From Crassaminicella profunda (lineage in GTDB: Bacteria; Bacillota; Clostridia; Peptostreptococcales; Thermotaleaceae): 64,000 nucleotides of DNA. Location: the NCBI RefSeq assembly GCF_019884785.1, contig NZ_CP082326.1:3899355-3963354 (forward strand), in the 5' to 3' direction. Made by a program: the position numbers and the translations under genes. How positions within the stretch are numbered: the first letter of the stretch is position 1; every line of letters begins with the position of its first letter. The notes under the pieces are model-generated. The model was not told where the DNA came from and made no database searches. It saw nothing but the letters and a program-made list of their open reading frames with translations. Of this stretch, positions 54,486 through 63,806 are shown piece after piece.

Positions 54486-55709
54486 CTAAAATGTTTCTTC
54501 TTGAATTTTTGTATAATCTTCATTCATCAATAACTGATCTCCTACCTTTACTACATCACTAATAATTTCTACATAAACATCTCCTTCTACACCAATCTCC
54601 ACAGGTACTTTTCTTACACTTTGATCTTTATTCATTACATTTACAAATTTATTTCCTCCAATGTCTGAACTAATTGCTTCGAATTTTACAGCTTTTACAT
54701 TTTTCTTACTCGCTGTATTTAATACTAAGTTTACTGAGAATCCTGTTCTTAGGTCAGGAATATATTCGTCTAGAGCAATTCGAATCTCCACATATGCTTG
54801 TTTTTTACCAGCAATATTTTTCGTCCCTGGAGCAATTCTTATAACTTTACCAAATAAGGTTTTTCCTGTAATTGAATTTCCTGTAATTTTTACCTTTTGC
54901 TCTACCTTTACCTTATTAATATCCGCTTCTGAAATATTTGCAACGATTTCATTTTTCTTGAAGTTCTGTACATAAAACATATAATCTTCCCTTTTAAAAG
55001 CTACCCCTTCTTTTAAGTTTATTTGTGTTACTGTTCCATCTATACTACTTTTAATCGTTGTTTTTCCTAGGTCTTTTTCTAATTGCTTCAACTCTAAGTT
55101 GGCAGTTTCTATCGTTTTTCTTTGAATGGCTATATTCGATTGATTACTTGAATTTTTCAGTTTGAAATCAGCTTCATTAAAATTGTTCTGAGCTTGCTCA
55201 AAAGCTGTTTTAAATTTTTCAAATTCTGTATTGCTAATGGCTCTAGCTTCCCATAAAGCTTTGTTTGATTCATAATTTCTTTTTGCTTCTTCCATTTGAA
55301 GTTTTGCATTTTCAAGAGCAATACTTAGAGATTGATCTCCTTCTTTAACCATTTGATCTAATTTAGATTTTTCAATTTCAATTTGAATCTTTTTCAATTG
55401 AATATTATTTTCTAATTGATCAGATTTTAATTTCGCAAGAACTTGGCCTTTTTTTACGATTTCTCCTTCTTTTACAAATACCTTTTCTACAACACCTGTT
55501 CCATCGTAATTAATCTTTCTTGCTTCATCTGTAGTAACTGTTCCGTTTGTATATATATTACTTTCTAAGTCCATTTTTTCTACTGTTAATGTTTGTTGTG
55601 TGTTTTCTTCTTTCCCTTTTGCTCCTGCAGTTTTAACTCCAAAAGCAAGAGCTGCCAACATAACTACTACAAGTGCACCTATCACACCTATTATTATTTT
55701 TTTGTTCAT
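54486..55709 (-). CDS. HlyD/MacA-like efflux adaptor (second system)
   Basis: This 407-residue adaptor has an N-terminal membrane anchor (about 5-27), a lipoyl half-motif [20 protein letters not shown], a coiled coil at about 95-205, and beta domains with a conserved [20 protein letters not shown] stretch. It is first in its operon and is divergent from the second two-component system, with a 160-base shared control region. RBS GGGAGGG. Confidence 0.92.
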   Translation of the reverse strand: MNKKIIIGVIGALVVVMLAALAFGVKTAGAKGKEENTQQTLTVEKMDLESNIYTNGTVTTDEARKINYDGTGVVEKVFVKEGEIVKKGQVLAKLKSDQLENNIQLKKIQIEIEKSKLDQMVKEGDQSLSIALENAKLQMEEAKRNYESNKALWEARAISNTEFEKFKTAFEQAQNNFNEADFKLKNSSNQSNIAIQRKTIETANLELKQLEKDLGKTTIKSSIDGTVTQINLKEGVAFKREDYMFYVQNFKKNEIVANISEADINKVKVEQKVKITGNSITGKTLFGKVIRIAPGTKNIAGKKQAYVEIRIALDEYIPDLRTGFSVNLVLNTASKKNVKAVKFEAISSDIGGNKFVNVMNKDQSVRKVPVEIGVEGDVYVEIISDVVKVGDQLLMNEDYTKIQEETF

Positions 55710-55764
55710 CCTATTTCCCTCCCAGTGATCTTTCTTATATTTATAATACGCTCCCTAGCTTATA

Positions 55765-55796
55765 GAACCGTTATGAAACCCTTAAGAAACTATTAA
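55765..55796. promoter_or_regulatory. Likely response-regulator box between the divergent efflux and two-component genes
   Basis: GAAACCCTTAA (55775-55785) and GAAACTATTAA (55786-55796) are adjacent 11-bp direct repeats; a weaker copy GAACCGTTAT precedes them at 55765. The 11-bp period is typical of OmpR/PhoB-type regulators. The sites are placed to serve both the adaptor gene and the regulator gene. Confidence 0.55.
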
Positions 55797-55869
55797 GTAT
55801 TTTTCATTCAATCTTACAAAATACCATTTGATTTGATATGATATGATATGACATAAGGAGGTCGGTAAA

Positions 55870-56571
55870 ATGAGAGATGAAAAAATCTTAGTAGTAGATG
55901 ATGAAATTGAAATTGGTGAAATTATAAAGGATTTTCTAGAAATAGAGGGATATAAAGTGTTTTTAGCCTTTGATGGTGAAGAGGCTCTAAAATCTTTCAA
56001 CGAGCACAGCCCGCAATTAGTTATTTTGGATCTTATGCTCCCTAAAATAGATGGTATGGAAGTATGTAGAACCATTCGTACTCACTCTACTGTTCCTATC
56101 ATCATGCTCAGTGCAAAAAGAGAAGATACAGATAAAATCTTAGGACTTGGTTTTGGTGCAGATGATTATATGACAAAACCTTTTAGTTCAGGAGAGTTAG
56201 TTGCAAGAGTTAAATCTCACTTAAGAAGATACACCACATTTTCAAAATCTATATCCAATGAAAATGAAGATACTTATACCTTTGATCATATTCAAATTTC
56301 TTTTAAATCGCATTCCATTTTTGTCCATGGCGAAAATATTCCTTTTGCAGCAAAGGAATTTCAACTCCTTAAATATTTGATATTAAATGAAAATCGAGTA
56401 CTCACAAAGGAACAAATTTTCAATCACGTATGGGGATATAATGATTATGGAGATATCAATACCGTTACGGTTCATATCAGAAAAATTCGAGAAAAAATAG
56501 AAAAAGATCCTTCTTCTCCTAAATATATCCAAACCGTTTGGAGAGTAGGCTATAAATTTTCGAGGAGTTAA
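55870..56571 (+). CDS. OmpR/PhoB family response regulator (second system)
   Basis: This 233-residue protein has a receiver with DDE (10-12), phospho-acceptor Asp54 in VILDLMLP and TKPF. A winged-helix domain contains FAAKEFQLLKYLILNENRV and VHIRKIREKIEKDP. RBS AAGGAGG, eight bases from the ATG. It overlaps no other gene and is two bases from the kinase. It probably controls the divergent efflux operon. Confidence 0.94.
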   Translation: MRDEKILVVDDEIEIGEIIKDFLEIEGYKVFLAFDGEEALKSFNEHSPQLVILDLMLPKIDGMEVCRTIRTHSTVPIIMLSAKREDTDKILGLGFGADDYMTKPFSSGELVARVKSHLRRYTTFSKSISNENEDTYTFDHIQISFKSHSIFVHGENIPFAAKEFQLLKYLILNENRVLTKEQIFNHVWGYNDYGDINTVTVHIRKIREKIEKDPSSPKYIQTVWRVGYKFSRS

Positions 56572-56573
56572 CT

Positions 56574-57998
56574 ATGAAAAAGAAAATACTCTTAAGCTTT
56601 ACCTTATCCTTAATCATCCCTATCCTTATTATGATTGGATTATTCTTTGTTATACAGAATTCAACTATAGTGAAAAATTATTTAACCTCTGACATAAAGT
56701 TAAATAATCAAAAAATAGATAATATAGACCATATCATGTATTCTATAGATAAACTTCGCTTGAAAATTGAAGACAATTATTCTATGATTAAAGATTATGA
56801 AACCTTTTATCAAAAAGTATTCTCTACAAATCAAAAATACGTATCTAATCTTCAAATAGTAGATCCAAAAGGAAAGCTCTTATTTGATGCTCTAGACAAA
56901 GAAGCACTTTCTAAAAATATGATGGTTGATAAAAAAACGATTCAATCCTTTAAGGAAGATTCTAATTACAAAACCTCTGAAGAAATATATATCAATGACC
57001 AACTAGTAGGTACGGCTCTTATTACGATGAAGGTAGATGTAGACTCTTATTTTAAAAAATACTTTTATATTACATTATCCATATTAATTTTGTCTTTTTT
57101 AATTTTAATAGGGTTAATATTGTTTTTCTCTATCAAAATATCTAAAAGTATCTCTGAACCTATAAAAGCTTTAAATTTATCTGCAGAAGGTATTTCAAAA
57201 GGAGTATTTGATATAAAAGTAGATTATGATGAAAAGAATGAAATCAGTAATTTCTGTAAAATTTTTGATAATATGAGAATCCAGCTAAAAGATTCTTCTG
57301 AAGAAAAAGTAAAATATGAGCAATCAAGAAAAGAGTTGTTTGCTTGCATTTCTCACGATTTACGAACTCCAATTACTTCTATTAAAAGCTATGTAGAAGC
57401 ATTAGAAAAAGGACTTGCTACAAGTAAAGAAAAACAAGATCGCTATCTATCTGTTATCAAAAATAAGACAGATGAATTAGATCAAAGAATACAAGATTTA
57501 TTTTGCCTCTCTCAACTTGAAATCGGTAAATTTCCAATGGATTTTGTTGTAGCAGATAGTAAAATCATCTTTAAAGAAATATTAGCTTCTTTTGAAATGG
57601 AATTTAAAGATCTTCCCATTACTTTTAGAGTAAATCACCCTATTCCATCTGTTCAAGTAAAATGTGATAAAAAAAGAATTGCACAAGTTCTATTAAATAT
57701 CATTGAAAATGCTAAAAAATATGTTCCTGATAAAGGATTGATTCAAGTGTCTACGATCGCTGAAAATAATTCTTTTATTGTTGCTATAAAAGACAACGGC
57801 AGTGGCATTCCATCAGAGCATATTCCTTATGTTTTTGATCATTTTTTTACAGGAGAAAAGTCTAGAACAAAAAAACATGGGGGTACCGGATTAGGATTAG
57901 CTATTTGCAAACAGATTATATTAGCTCATGGTGGAGAGATATGGGTAGAGAGTACAGTAGATGTAGGAACTACTTTTTATTTTTCTTTACCTTTTTAA
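56574..57998 (+). CDS. Membrane sensor histidine kinase (second system)
   Basis: The 474-residue kinase has helices at about 6-27 and 165-187 with a 135-residue extracellular sensor, a HAMP domain, phospho-acceptor His261 in ISHDLRTP, and ATPase boxes NIIENAKKYVP, DNGSGIP and GGTGLGLAIC. RBS GAGGAG. The sensor domain shows no clear family. The coupling with an efflux operon suggests detection of a compound exported by it. Confidence 0.93.
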   Translation: MKKKILLSFTLSLIIPILIMIGLFFVIQNSTIVKNYLTSDIKLNNQKIDNIDHIMYSIDKLRLKIEDNYSMIKDYETFYQKVFSTNQKYVSNLQIVDPKGKLLFDALDKEALSKNMMVDKKTIQSFKEDSNYKTSEEIYINDQLVGTALITMKVDVDSYFKKYFYITLSILILSFLILIGLILFFSIKISKSISEPIKALNLSAEGISKGVFDIKVDYDEKNEISNFCKIFDNMRIQLKDSSEEKVKYEQSRKELFACISHDLRTPITSIKSYVEALEKGLATSKEKQDRYLSVIKNKTDELDQRIQDLFCLSQLEIGKFPMDFVVADSKIIFKEILASFEMEFKDLPITFRVNHPIPSVQVKCDKKRIAQVLLNIIENAKKYVPDKGLIQVSTIAENNSFIVAIKDNGSGIPSEHIPYVFDHFFTGEKSRTKKHGGTGLGLAICKQIILAHGGEIWVESTVDVGTTFYFSLPF

Positions 57999-58009
57999 AA
58001 CTTTATATA

Positions 58010-58047
58010 AAAAAGCACTAGGAATACTAAAATTCATAGTGCTTTTT
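58010..58047. terminator. Convergent terminator between kinase and mutT genes
   Basis: AAAAAGCACTA/TAGTGCTTTTT with a 16-base loop, T-runs on both strands. Confidence 0.87.
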
Positions 58048-58048
58048 G

Positions 58049-58441
58049 CTAATTTTCACATAAGAGGTTCACAAAATGAATATCTGCTGGAGCTAATTCA
58101 TATTGGTTTAAATCTTCTTTTTTTACCCATTTATATTCTGAATGATCCGTCAGTATAATTTTTCCTTTAACAATCTCACAAGTATAGGCTATCAACTTTA
58201 TCATTCCTCTTTGGTATTCATAAACATTTTCTCCAAAATAATTTTTAATCTTTATTTCTATATGCATTTCTTCTTTCAGTTCTCTGATTAAGCTTTGTTC
58301 TGGTGTTTCTCCAGCTTCTATCTTTCCTCCTGGAAACTCCCAATATCCACCTAAATGCTTTTCTTCTTTCCGCTTAGCAATCAATATTTCTTCTTTTTCA
58401 TTTATGAGAATCCCTGCTACTACATGAATCATTTTTTTCAC
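58049..58441 (-). CDS. mutT: MutT-type NUDIX hydrolase (8-oxo-dGTP diphosphatase)
   Basis: This 130-residue enzyme has a complete NUDIX box at about 37-59 with GGKIEAGETPEQS and RELKEEM. The GGYWEFPGGK opening is typical of MutT, which removes 8-oxo-dGTP from the nucleotide pool. Related CTP or diadenosine hydrolases are possible, but the length and surrounding motifs fit MutT. It stands alone; the RBS is weak (GGGTGAAAAAA). Confidence 0.85.
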   Translation of the reverse strand: MKKMIHVVAGILINEKEEILIAKRKEEKHLGGYWEFPGGKIEAGETPEQSLIRELKEEMHIEIKIKNYFGENVYEYQRGMIKLIAYTCEIVKGKIILTDHSEYKWVKKEDLNQYELAPADIHFVNLLCEN

Positions 58442-58561
58442 CCTTTTATCAAATACTTTTATTTACAACCTCAATAAAACTAGCTAATATTTATAATATC
58501 CTTTGTATCTTCATCAATCAATAGTTTCTAACAAGTTCCTCTACTATTTATTTTTATCCTT

Positions 58562-59200
58562 TTAAAAACATTTATTCTCACAGCTTTCACATAAATCCCT
58601 ATTATGCGCTTTCCTACCTAGTCCAAAAATAACCCCTACCGTTTTAATAGGAAAAAACTGATACTCTTCATTGATACAAATATGCATATTCTCATCTTTC
58701 AATAAATCAAATATAATTCTTTGATTAAAAATAGAGAAGTCCTTTTCACCAGGATATATTTCTGAAGATATTTTTAGAGGAGCTACTTCCTTTAAAAGCT
58801 TTAACTTTATTCCCTCTTTTATATCATCTAATGCTACAACACCTATTTTATCTAAGATCATCCCTCTCATCATTTCGTTGTTATTTGCATAATATTTTAT
58901 TTTATGATCCATCTCTTTTCCTATAGTATAAAGTGCTACACATACACGCTCACATATTTTTAATTGATTAAAAGCATATTCTCCTTTTAATACATAATTG
59001 TTTTCAAGGGTTATTTGATGATTATCTTTATGAATAATCTTAAAAATTTTTGTGTGTATTTGTGGTTTTATGAAGGGATATACCCCCTCACATTCTTCAT
59101 TAAGTTTTTTTTGTATAATTTGAGGAGGTTTTCTTTGTCCATATCCTAAAAACTTTAATACTTTATCTTTATCTATATGAATTTTTCCTATGTTCTTCAT
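58562..59200 (-). CDS. Methionine-synthase activation-domain-like protein (corrinoid reactivation)
   Basis: The 212-residue protein resembles the AdoMet-binding reactivation domain of MetH: a central KICERVCVALYTIGKEMDHK, then ISSEIYPGEKDFSIFNQRII, where MetH has the RxSPGYxxxPL motif. The C-terminus has CESCENKC, a small cysteine cluster also seen in corrinoid-operon relatives and possibly binding a metal or Fe-S cluster. It probably helps reduce oxidised cob(II)alamin in the partner corrinoid protein. Its ATG overlaps the methyltransferase stop by four bases. Confidence 0.8.
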   Translation of the reverse strand: MKNIGKIHIDKDKVLKFLGYGQRKPPQIIQKKLNEECEGVYPFIKPQIHTKIFKIIHKDNHQITLENNYVLKGEYAFNQLKICERVCVALYTIGKEMDHKIKYYANNNEMMRGMILDKIGVVALDDIKEGIKLKLLKEVAPLKISSEIYPGEKDFSIFNQRIIFDLLKDENMHICINEEYQFFPIKTVGVIFGLGRKAHNRDLCESCENKCF

Positions 59201-60198
59201 GATTTAATCCCATCTAGCTCTTCATAAGACATTCTTCCTGTTTTGATTGCCATCTGTAGATTTTCTACAGGAGTATCATTTAAGCAATTGCATCCAAAAG
59301 CACATAAGTAATTATCATTTTCTCTCATAGCCTTCATAAGCTTGACGGTTTCTTTTTTTATATCCTCTGGTTTTCCATTTCCTAAAAGGTCTATAGGGTC
59401 AAGATTCCCGATCAATACAATCTCTTTAGGAATTCTATCCTTTATTTTTTCATAATCCATGATCTGATCTAAACTTACAGCATCTAAACTACAGCTTAAC
59501 ATATTGTCTAATATTTCAGAAGTATCCCCACAGATATGCATCCCCTTCCAGCAAGTCAAATCCCCATAGATTTTTTCTACGTTTTGTACAACATATTTGT
59601 TAAACCTTTCTGGATTTAAAGTAACTGCTCCAGGTTCTGATATAGATATATATTTTGCACCTGCTTTATTTACGGCTACACTATATCTTCTTACGGTTTC
59701 TGTAGTAAAAGCTAATAATTTCTCTACAAATTCAGGGTTTGTAATGATACTCCTTAAAAGCTGTGTAGCTCCTGCAAGCTGTACTGCTAGTGTAAAGGGC
59801 CCTTGTATAGAAACATAAAGAGGTTTGTCTATGTTTTTTGCTATTAGTGATAAGCTCTCAAGATTTACAGGCATCCTCCCACTTGTATATGGATCTGGGA
59901 TTTCATATTTTTTTAACGCTTCACTATCTACCATTGGATGATTTAATACACTTGGAAAATCATCCTCTGGTTTTAATATTTCAAGTCCTAAGGTCTCACA
60001 AAATATAATCCCATCACAAAAGGAATAAATAAAATCCGATGGAAAGGTTTCATCCATCACCTTTGCTAATTGTAATTGCTTTTGAGGATTTTCATATACC
60101 TCATAGGCTTTATAACGTGTTAAAAATAGTCCATTTGTTCCCATGTCAGGAAGGAAAAATCCTCTTTTTTCACTATTAATATACTCTAATAAAGTCAT
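59197..60198 (-). CDS. UroD-family cobamide-dependent methyltransferase
   Basis: This 333-residue protein is in the uroporphyrinogen decarboxylase superfamily, in the MtaA/CmuA branch that moves methyl groups to or from corrinoid proteins. Zinc-site residues are visible: His and Cys in GMHICGDTSE and Cys in AFGCNCLND. SIQGPFTLAVQLAG and ISISEPGAVTLNP are family segments. ATG 60198 shares one base with the corrinoid gene stop and follows GGGAGGG; an upstream in-frame extension overlaps that gene. The methyl donor or acceptor is unknown. Confidence 0.88.
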   Translation of the reverse strand: MTLLEYINSEKRGFFLPDMGTNGLFLTRYKAYEVYENPQKQLQLAKVMDETFPSDFIYSFCDGIIFCETLGLEILKPEDDFPSVLNHPMVDSEALKKYEIPDPYTSGRMPVNLESLSLIAKNIDKPLYVSIQGPFTLAVQLAGATQLLRSIITNPEFVEKLLAFTTETVRRYSVAVNKAGAKYISISEPGAVTLNPERFNKYVVQNVEKIYGDLTCWKGMHICGDTSEILDNMLSCSLDAVSLDQIMDYEKIKDRIPKEIVLIGNLDPIDLLGNGKPEDIKKETVKLMKAMRENDNYLCAFGCNCLNDTPVENLQMAIKTGRMSYEELDGIKS

Positions 60199-60842
60199 TA
60201 TTTTCCCTCCCTCATTAATCGTTCTACTAGTTTTACTGCCTTTGGTGCATTTTCTGAATAGCCATCTGCACCTATTTGGGTAGCATAATTTTGAGTAATA
60301 CAACCTCCACCAATGATAACATACGGTCTTTTTTCTATTTTCATATCGTCTAATACTTCGATTAATTTTTTCATCTGTGGTCTAGTAGTGGTCATCATAG
60401 ATGAAAGTGCAATAACAGGTGCCTTTTCTTTTAAAGCAATGTCTAAAATATCCTTATGCTCTCTATTTACCCCAAGATCAATGACTTCATATCCACCTGC
60501 TTCAAGCATGATCTTTACAATGTTTTTCCCTATTTCGTGAGTATCTCCTTTAACGACAGCAAAAACTATTTTTCCTTTACTTTTTTGATTGATTTTTCCA
60601 TAAGTTTTCAATACTTCAAGTCCTTTATTTAAAGTATCTGCACAAACAATCACTTCTGGTAGATGATATTTTTTATTTTCAAATAACTCTAATGCTCTAT
60701 TCATACCATCATTTAGTCCACTCTTATAAATATTTTCTATATCTAATTCATCAGAATTTACAGCTTTTATAATCAAATTTTCTATTTGATCTTCCTCCAT
60801 ATGGACAATACAATCTGAAATCTGCTTTAGTAAACCCTTCAC
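60198..60842 (-). CDS. Corrinoid (B12-binding) methyltransferase protein
   Basis: This 214-residue protein has a four-helix cap (1-85) and a B12-binding Rossmann domain with Asp100, His102 and Gly105 in GDTHEIGKNIV, the histidine being the lower cobalt ligand. SSMMTTTRPQ and VIIGGGCITQNYATQIGADG complete the fold. It resembles MtaC/MtbC-type subunits that carry a methyl group between two methyltransferases. It is the first of three overlapping genes. The RBS lies in AAAGGAGAAATCAGGTG, with GGTG close to the ATG. Confidence 0.92.
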   Translation of the reverse strand: MKGLLKQISDCIVHMEEDQIENLIIKAVNSDELDIENIYKSGLNDGMNRALELFENKKYHLPEVIVCADTLNKGLEVLKTYGKINQKSKGKIVFAVVKGDTHEIGKNIVKIMLEAGGYEVIDLGVNREHKDILDIALKEKAPVIALSSMMTTTRPQMKKLIEVLDDMKIEKRPYVIIGGGCITQNYATQIGADGYSENAPKAVKLVERLMREGK

Positions 60843-60921
60843 CTGATTTCTCCTTTCCTATAAAAATTTAGGTAACATACCCACCCGGTCAAATCTTTAT
60901 CTTTAATTGTATTCATCTAAT

Positions 60922-62046
60922 TTACTGATAGTTAAGATTTGCTGGCCATATAAAAGGCAGAGGAAATACACTTCTTATAAAGTTTTCTATATTCGTTTTT
61001 CCCTCTAATTCCTTCTCATCTACAAGCCCTGCAAAAAATAATTGATTTAGTTTTTCTACATCCTTTATAAAAAACGCTTCATTTTTATATTTCATCAAAT
61101 ATCCTACATCTAAATCTTTAAATTCCATATGATCTAAAAGTTCTTGCTCTACATATTGAACAAAATAATCATATAAGCTTTTGCATAATTTTTCATAATG
61201 AATAATTTTTATAGTTCCATGTAAATCATCTATATTAACTTCATCATAATTTTCTAAATGGTTTTGAGTATCTTTTACATGTACCCAATAATCCACATCA
61301 TTTAAATCATATTGGTATGCTATATGGGCTATAATATCTCTTACATAATGATTGGGTATGTTTAACTCAATGATCTCTCCCCGTCTTTTTTCTTCATCAA
61401 TAAGTCTTATAACCATATAACCTATTAATTTATCTTCTTTTTTTATGACTAATTTTTTATAGGTATAAGTTCCCCAAGGAATGGTTCCTGCCTTTAGTAG
61501 CATCTTAAATTGTTCTTTTGTCCTAACATATCTTGTACTGCTTTGATGATACCTATTGATCATTTGGTTTAAATATTTTTCATCATACTCTTCTATACAT
61601 AGATCTAAGATAATATCTTCAGGTTTAATCGTATATTTATAAAAATTCTTTACTCGACTACACATTCTTCTGGTGTATAAGGTTCTATTTCCCGATATTA
61701 ATAAAACCTCTACCCCCTCCTCATAAAGCTTTTTTTCTACATAATCTAAAATCTTAGATGCATATCCTTTCCTTTCATGTTTTGGGTCTGTACAAACCCC
61801 TCCTATGGAAGCTACTTTTACTTTTGTTCCTTGCACCAATACATCTTGAATCAAGTAGTTTACATCGGATACGATCTCTTGCTCTTTTTCTACAATCACC
61901 ATATTCTCTACATTATTTTTATTAATGAGTAATGGAAACTCTTGCTGCATAGTAGGTTCATGTCCTCTTGTTGTTCTAAATACTTTATTAATCAGTTCTA
62001 CGACCTTTTCAAATTCTTCAATCCTTGCACTTCTAGCCTTTATCAT
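60922..62046 (-). CDS. GNAT family N-acetyltransferase (Eis-like)
   Basis: This 374-residue protein has an N-terminal acetyl-CoA domain with VASIGGVCTDPKHERKGYAS (motif A, consensus RxxGxG/A) and VLLISGNRTLYTRR, then a second half with a GNAT-like fold, as in Eis-type double-GNAT enzymes. The substrate is unknown. ATG 62046 is nine bases from AAGAGG; an ATG at 62055 abuts it. It follows the DUF4091 gene after 14 bases, so the two are co-transcribed. Confidence 0.8.
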   Translation of the reverse strand: MIKARSARIEEFEKVVELINKVFRTTRGHEPTMQQEFPLLINKNNVENMVIVEKEQEIVSDVNYLIQDVLVQGTKVKVASIGGVCTDPKHERKGYASKILDYVEKKLYEEGVEVLLISGNRTLYTRRMCSRVKNFYKYTIKPEDIILDLCIEEYDEKYLNQMINRYHQSSTRYVRTKEQFKMLLKAGTIPWGTYTYKKLVIKKEDKLIGYMVIRLIDEEKRRGEIIELNIPNHYVRDIIAHIAYQYDLNDVDYWVHVKDTQNHLENYDEVNIDDLHGTIKIIHYEKLCKSLYDYFVQYVEQELLDHMEFKDLDVGYLMKYKNEAFFIKDVEKLNQLFFAGLVDEKELEGKTNIENFIRSVFPLPFIWPANLNYQ

Positions 62047-62060
62047 GTTTATCATCCTCT

Positions 62061-63797
62061 TTAAAGTAAATGTTTTTGGATTAAATCATTTCTCAAATCA
62101 TCATATTTTTCAGATTCTAGGGAATACTCCATTTTTACGCTTCTTTCTGGTACAAACACCATTTCTTTTTTCTTTCCTAAGAGCTTTTCCATTTGATTAA
62201 AGACTTCTTGCATCTTTCCACTTTCCTCTATTTCCTTAAATAGATTAAAATCTTGGATACCAAATAAGAAGTTTTTAAGTCTTACAGATTGCATAGGTTT
62301 TAAATCTTTTCCTGGATATACAAAAAACATATCTCCTGCTTTCCATTTAGAGGACTTATACCTTGCATCCTCAAAAACATTTCCAGGCCATATGCCATAG
62401 GCCCACCTTAAAAATCCATCCATTTCAAAGTAGTAAGTAAACCATCCCTTCAGGCGACTTTCTAACAGGGGAGAGTTTAAAAATATATTTAGCTTTTCTG
62501 GAAAACAACAAGAATACCAAGTTAGAAAACCATCTCTTTTTTTCACTTCTTCTTTAAGTGTTTTTATATTGCTTATATTGTTCACAAGTTCACAAGTATT
62601 TAAAGAAAGAGACTCAATATTTTCTCCATATCTTTCAAAAAACTCTTGATGATGAAGTGCACATTTATATTTTAATCTGTACGCAGGAATGGCTGATTGT
62701 AAAAAGTCCCCACACTCTTTGAATATTTCTATATTATTAGGTTCATCACTTATGATTTTAACCTTATCCCATAACCCCTTATGGATGAGATGTCTAAACA
62801 ATAAGGATAAATATGTTCTTAATTCTTCTTTGCTTTTTATATAATCAAAACAGCTTTCTCTTTCATCATAATAGATAATTCGTATAGCATCCTTATAACC
62901 TTTTACGGGATTACCAAATGCAAAAGCATCCCAATTTCCTATAAGTCCGAACAGATTAATTTCTTCTTTGATGCCATGTTTTAAACATATATCTACATAT
63001 CGATCTAATGAAGAAAAATCACAACAAAGCTTTCCTTCTCTATTTTTAGATACCTTCACAATGTTCATTTCAAATAAATTTGCGTGATTCTTTTGTACTT
63101 CATAACATCTTTGTCCTGCCCAAGAATAATCTGTAACAATCAAATCAATAACTCGTTGTCCTAAATGGGATAAATCTTTTATATAATTTTCTATGATCTC
63201 AAAATGTTCATCAGAAAAATATGCTACATCATAAGCTCTTGCCCAATTGCATAAATGCTGCCATAAATCTAAGAAAAAAGGTCCCTCTTTTATGGGTTTT
63301 AGTACATAATCTATCACTTTTATTGTCAATTCTTTTTCTATCAGAAGTTGTTCTCTTTCATATCCTTTTGTATAAAAAGCCTTCACCTTTACTTGAATAC
63401 TTTCTTGATCATAATTTTTAGGAATTTTCCCCTCTATCCAAAGCATTTGATGATCTTTTTCTATATACAAGGATTTTTTGTTGAGAATAGGATCTCCCAC
63501 TAAATTTTCTTCATCATCCTTTACATATCCTAAGAAATTTATTTTAAAATGCTCTCTCAAATTTTCATCTAACTCTATTTCTATACGAATAGACTCTCCT
63601 AATCCTTTCCAATGAATATCATTTCTTTTTCCTAGCTTACAAAAAAAGGGATGAGCTCCATTGATAATCAATTGAAATCCAAATTCTTCTTCTTTTAAAA
63701 CCGTTATCGTTTTATTCATTTCTATTAAATTTTCTTCTTTCCCTTTTACATGCTTTACAGACCCATGAACTAATTTCATATAAAAATCCAAATCCAT
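62061..63797 (-). CDS. DUF4091 / GH123-like glycoside hydrolase-type protein
   Basis: The 578-residue cytosolic protein has an N-terminal beta-sandwich (about 1-170) and a TIM-barrel-like domain (about 180-500) of the DUF4091 kind. IIDLIVTDYSWAGQRCYEVQ-like and KIISDEPNNIEIF segments hold the Asp-Glu region used in GH123. GH123 enzymes act on N-acetyl-galactosamine linkages through a substrate-assisted mechanism. No signal peptide is present, so the substrate would be imported. ATG 63797 with AAAAGG upstream. It follows a sugar ABC permease. Confidence 0.78.
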   Translation of the reverse strand: MDLDFYMKLVHGSVKHVKGKEENLIEMNKTITVLKEEEFGFQLIINGAHPFFCKLGKRNDIHWKGLGESIRIEIELDENLREHFKINFLGYVKDDEENLVGDPILNKKSLYIEKDHQMLWIEGKIPKNYDQESIQVKVKAFYTKGYEREQLLIEKELTIKVIDYVLKPIKEGPFFLDLWQHLCNWARAYDVAYFSDEHFEIIENYIKDLSHLGQRVIDLIVTDYSWAGQRCYEVQKNHANLFEMNIVKVSKNREGKLCCDFSSLDRYVDICLKHGIKEEINLFGLIGNWDAFAFGNPVKGYKDAIRIIYYDERESCFDYIKSKEELRTYLSLLFRHLIHKGLWDKVKIISDEPNNIEIFKECGDFLQSAIPAYRLKYKCALHHQEFFERYGENIESLSLNTCELVNNISNIKTLKEEVKKRDGFLTWYSCCFPEKLNIFLNSPLLESRLKGWFTYYFEMDGFLRWAYGIWPGNVFEDARYKSSKWKAGDMFFVYPGKDLKPMQSVRLKNFLFGIQDFNLFKEIEESGKMQEVFNQMEKLLGKKKEMVFVPERSVKMEYSLESEKYDDLRNDLIQKHLL

Positions 63798-63806
63798 CAC
63801 ATCCTT

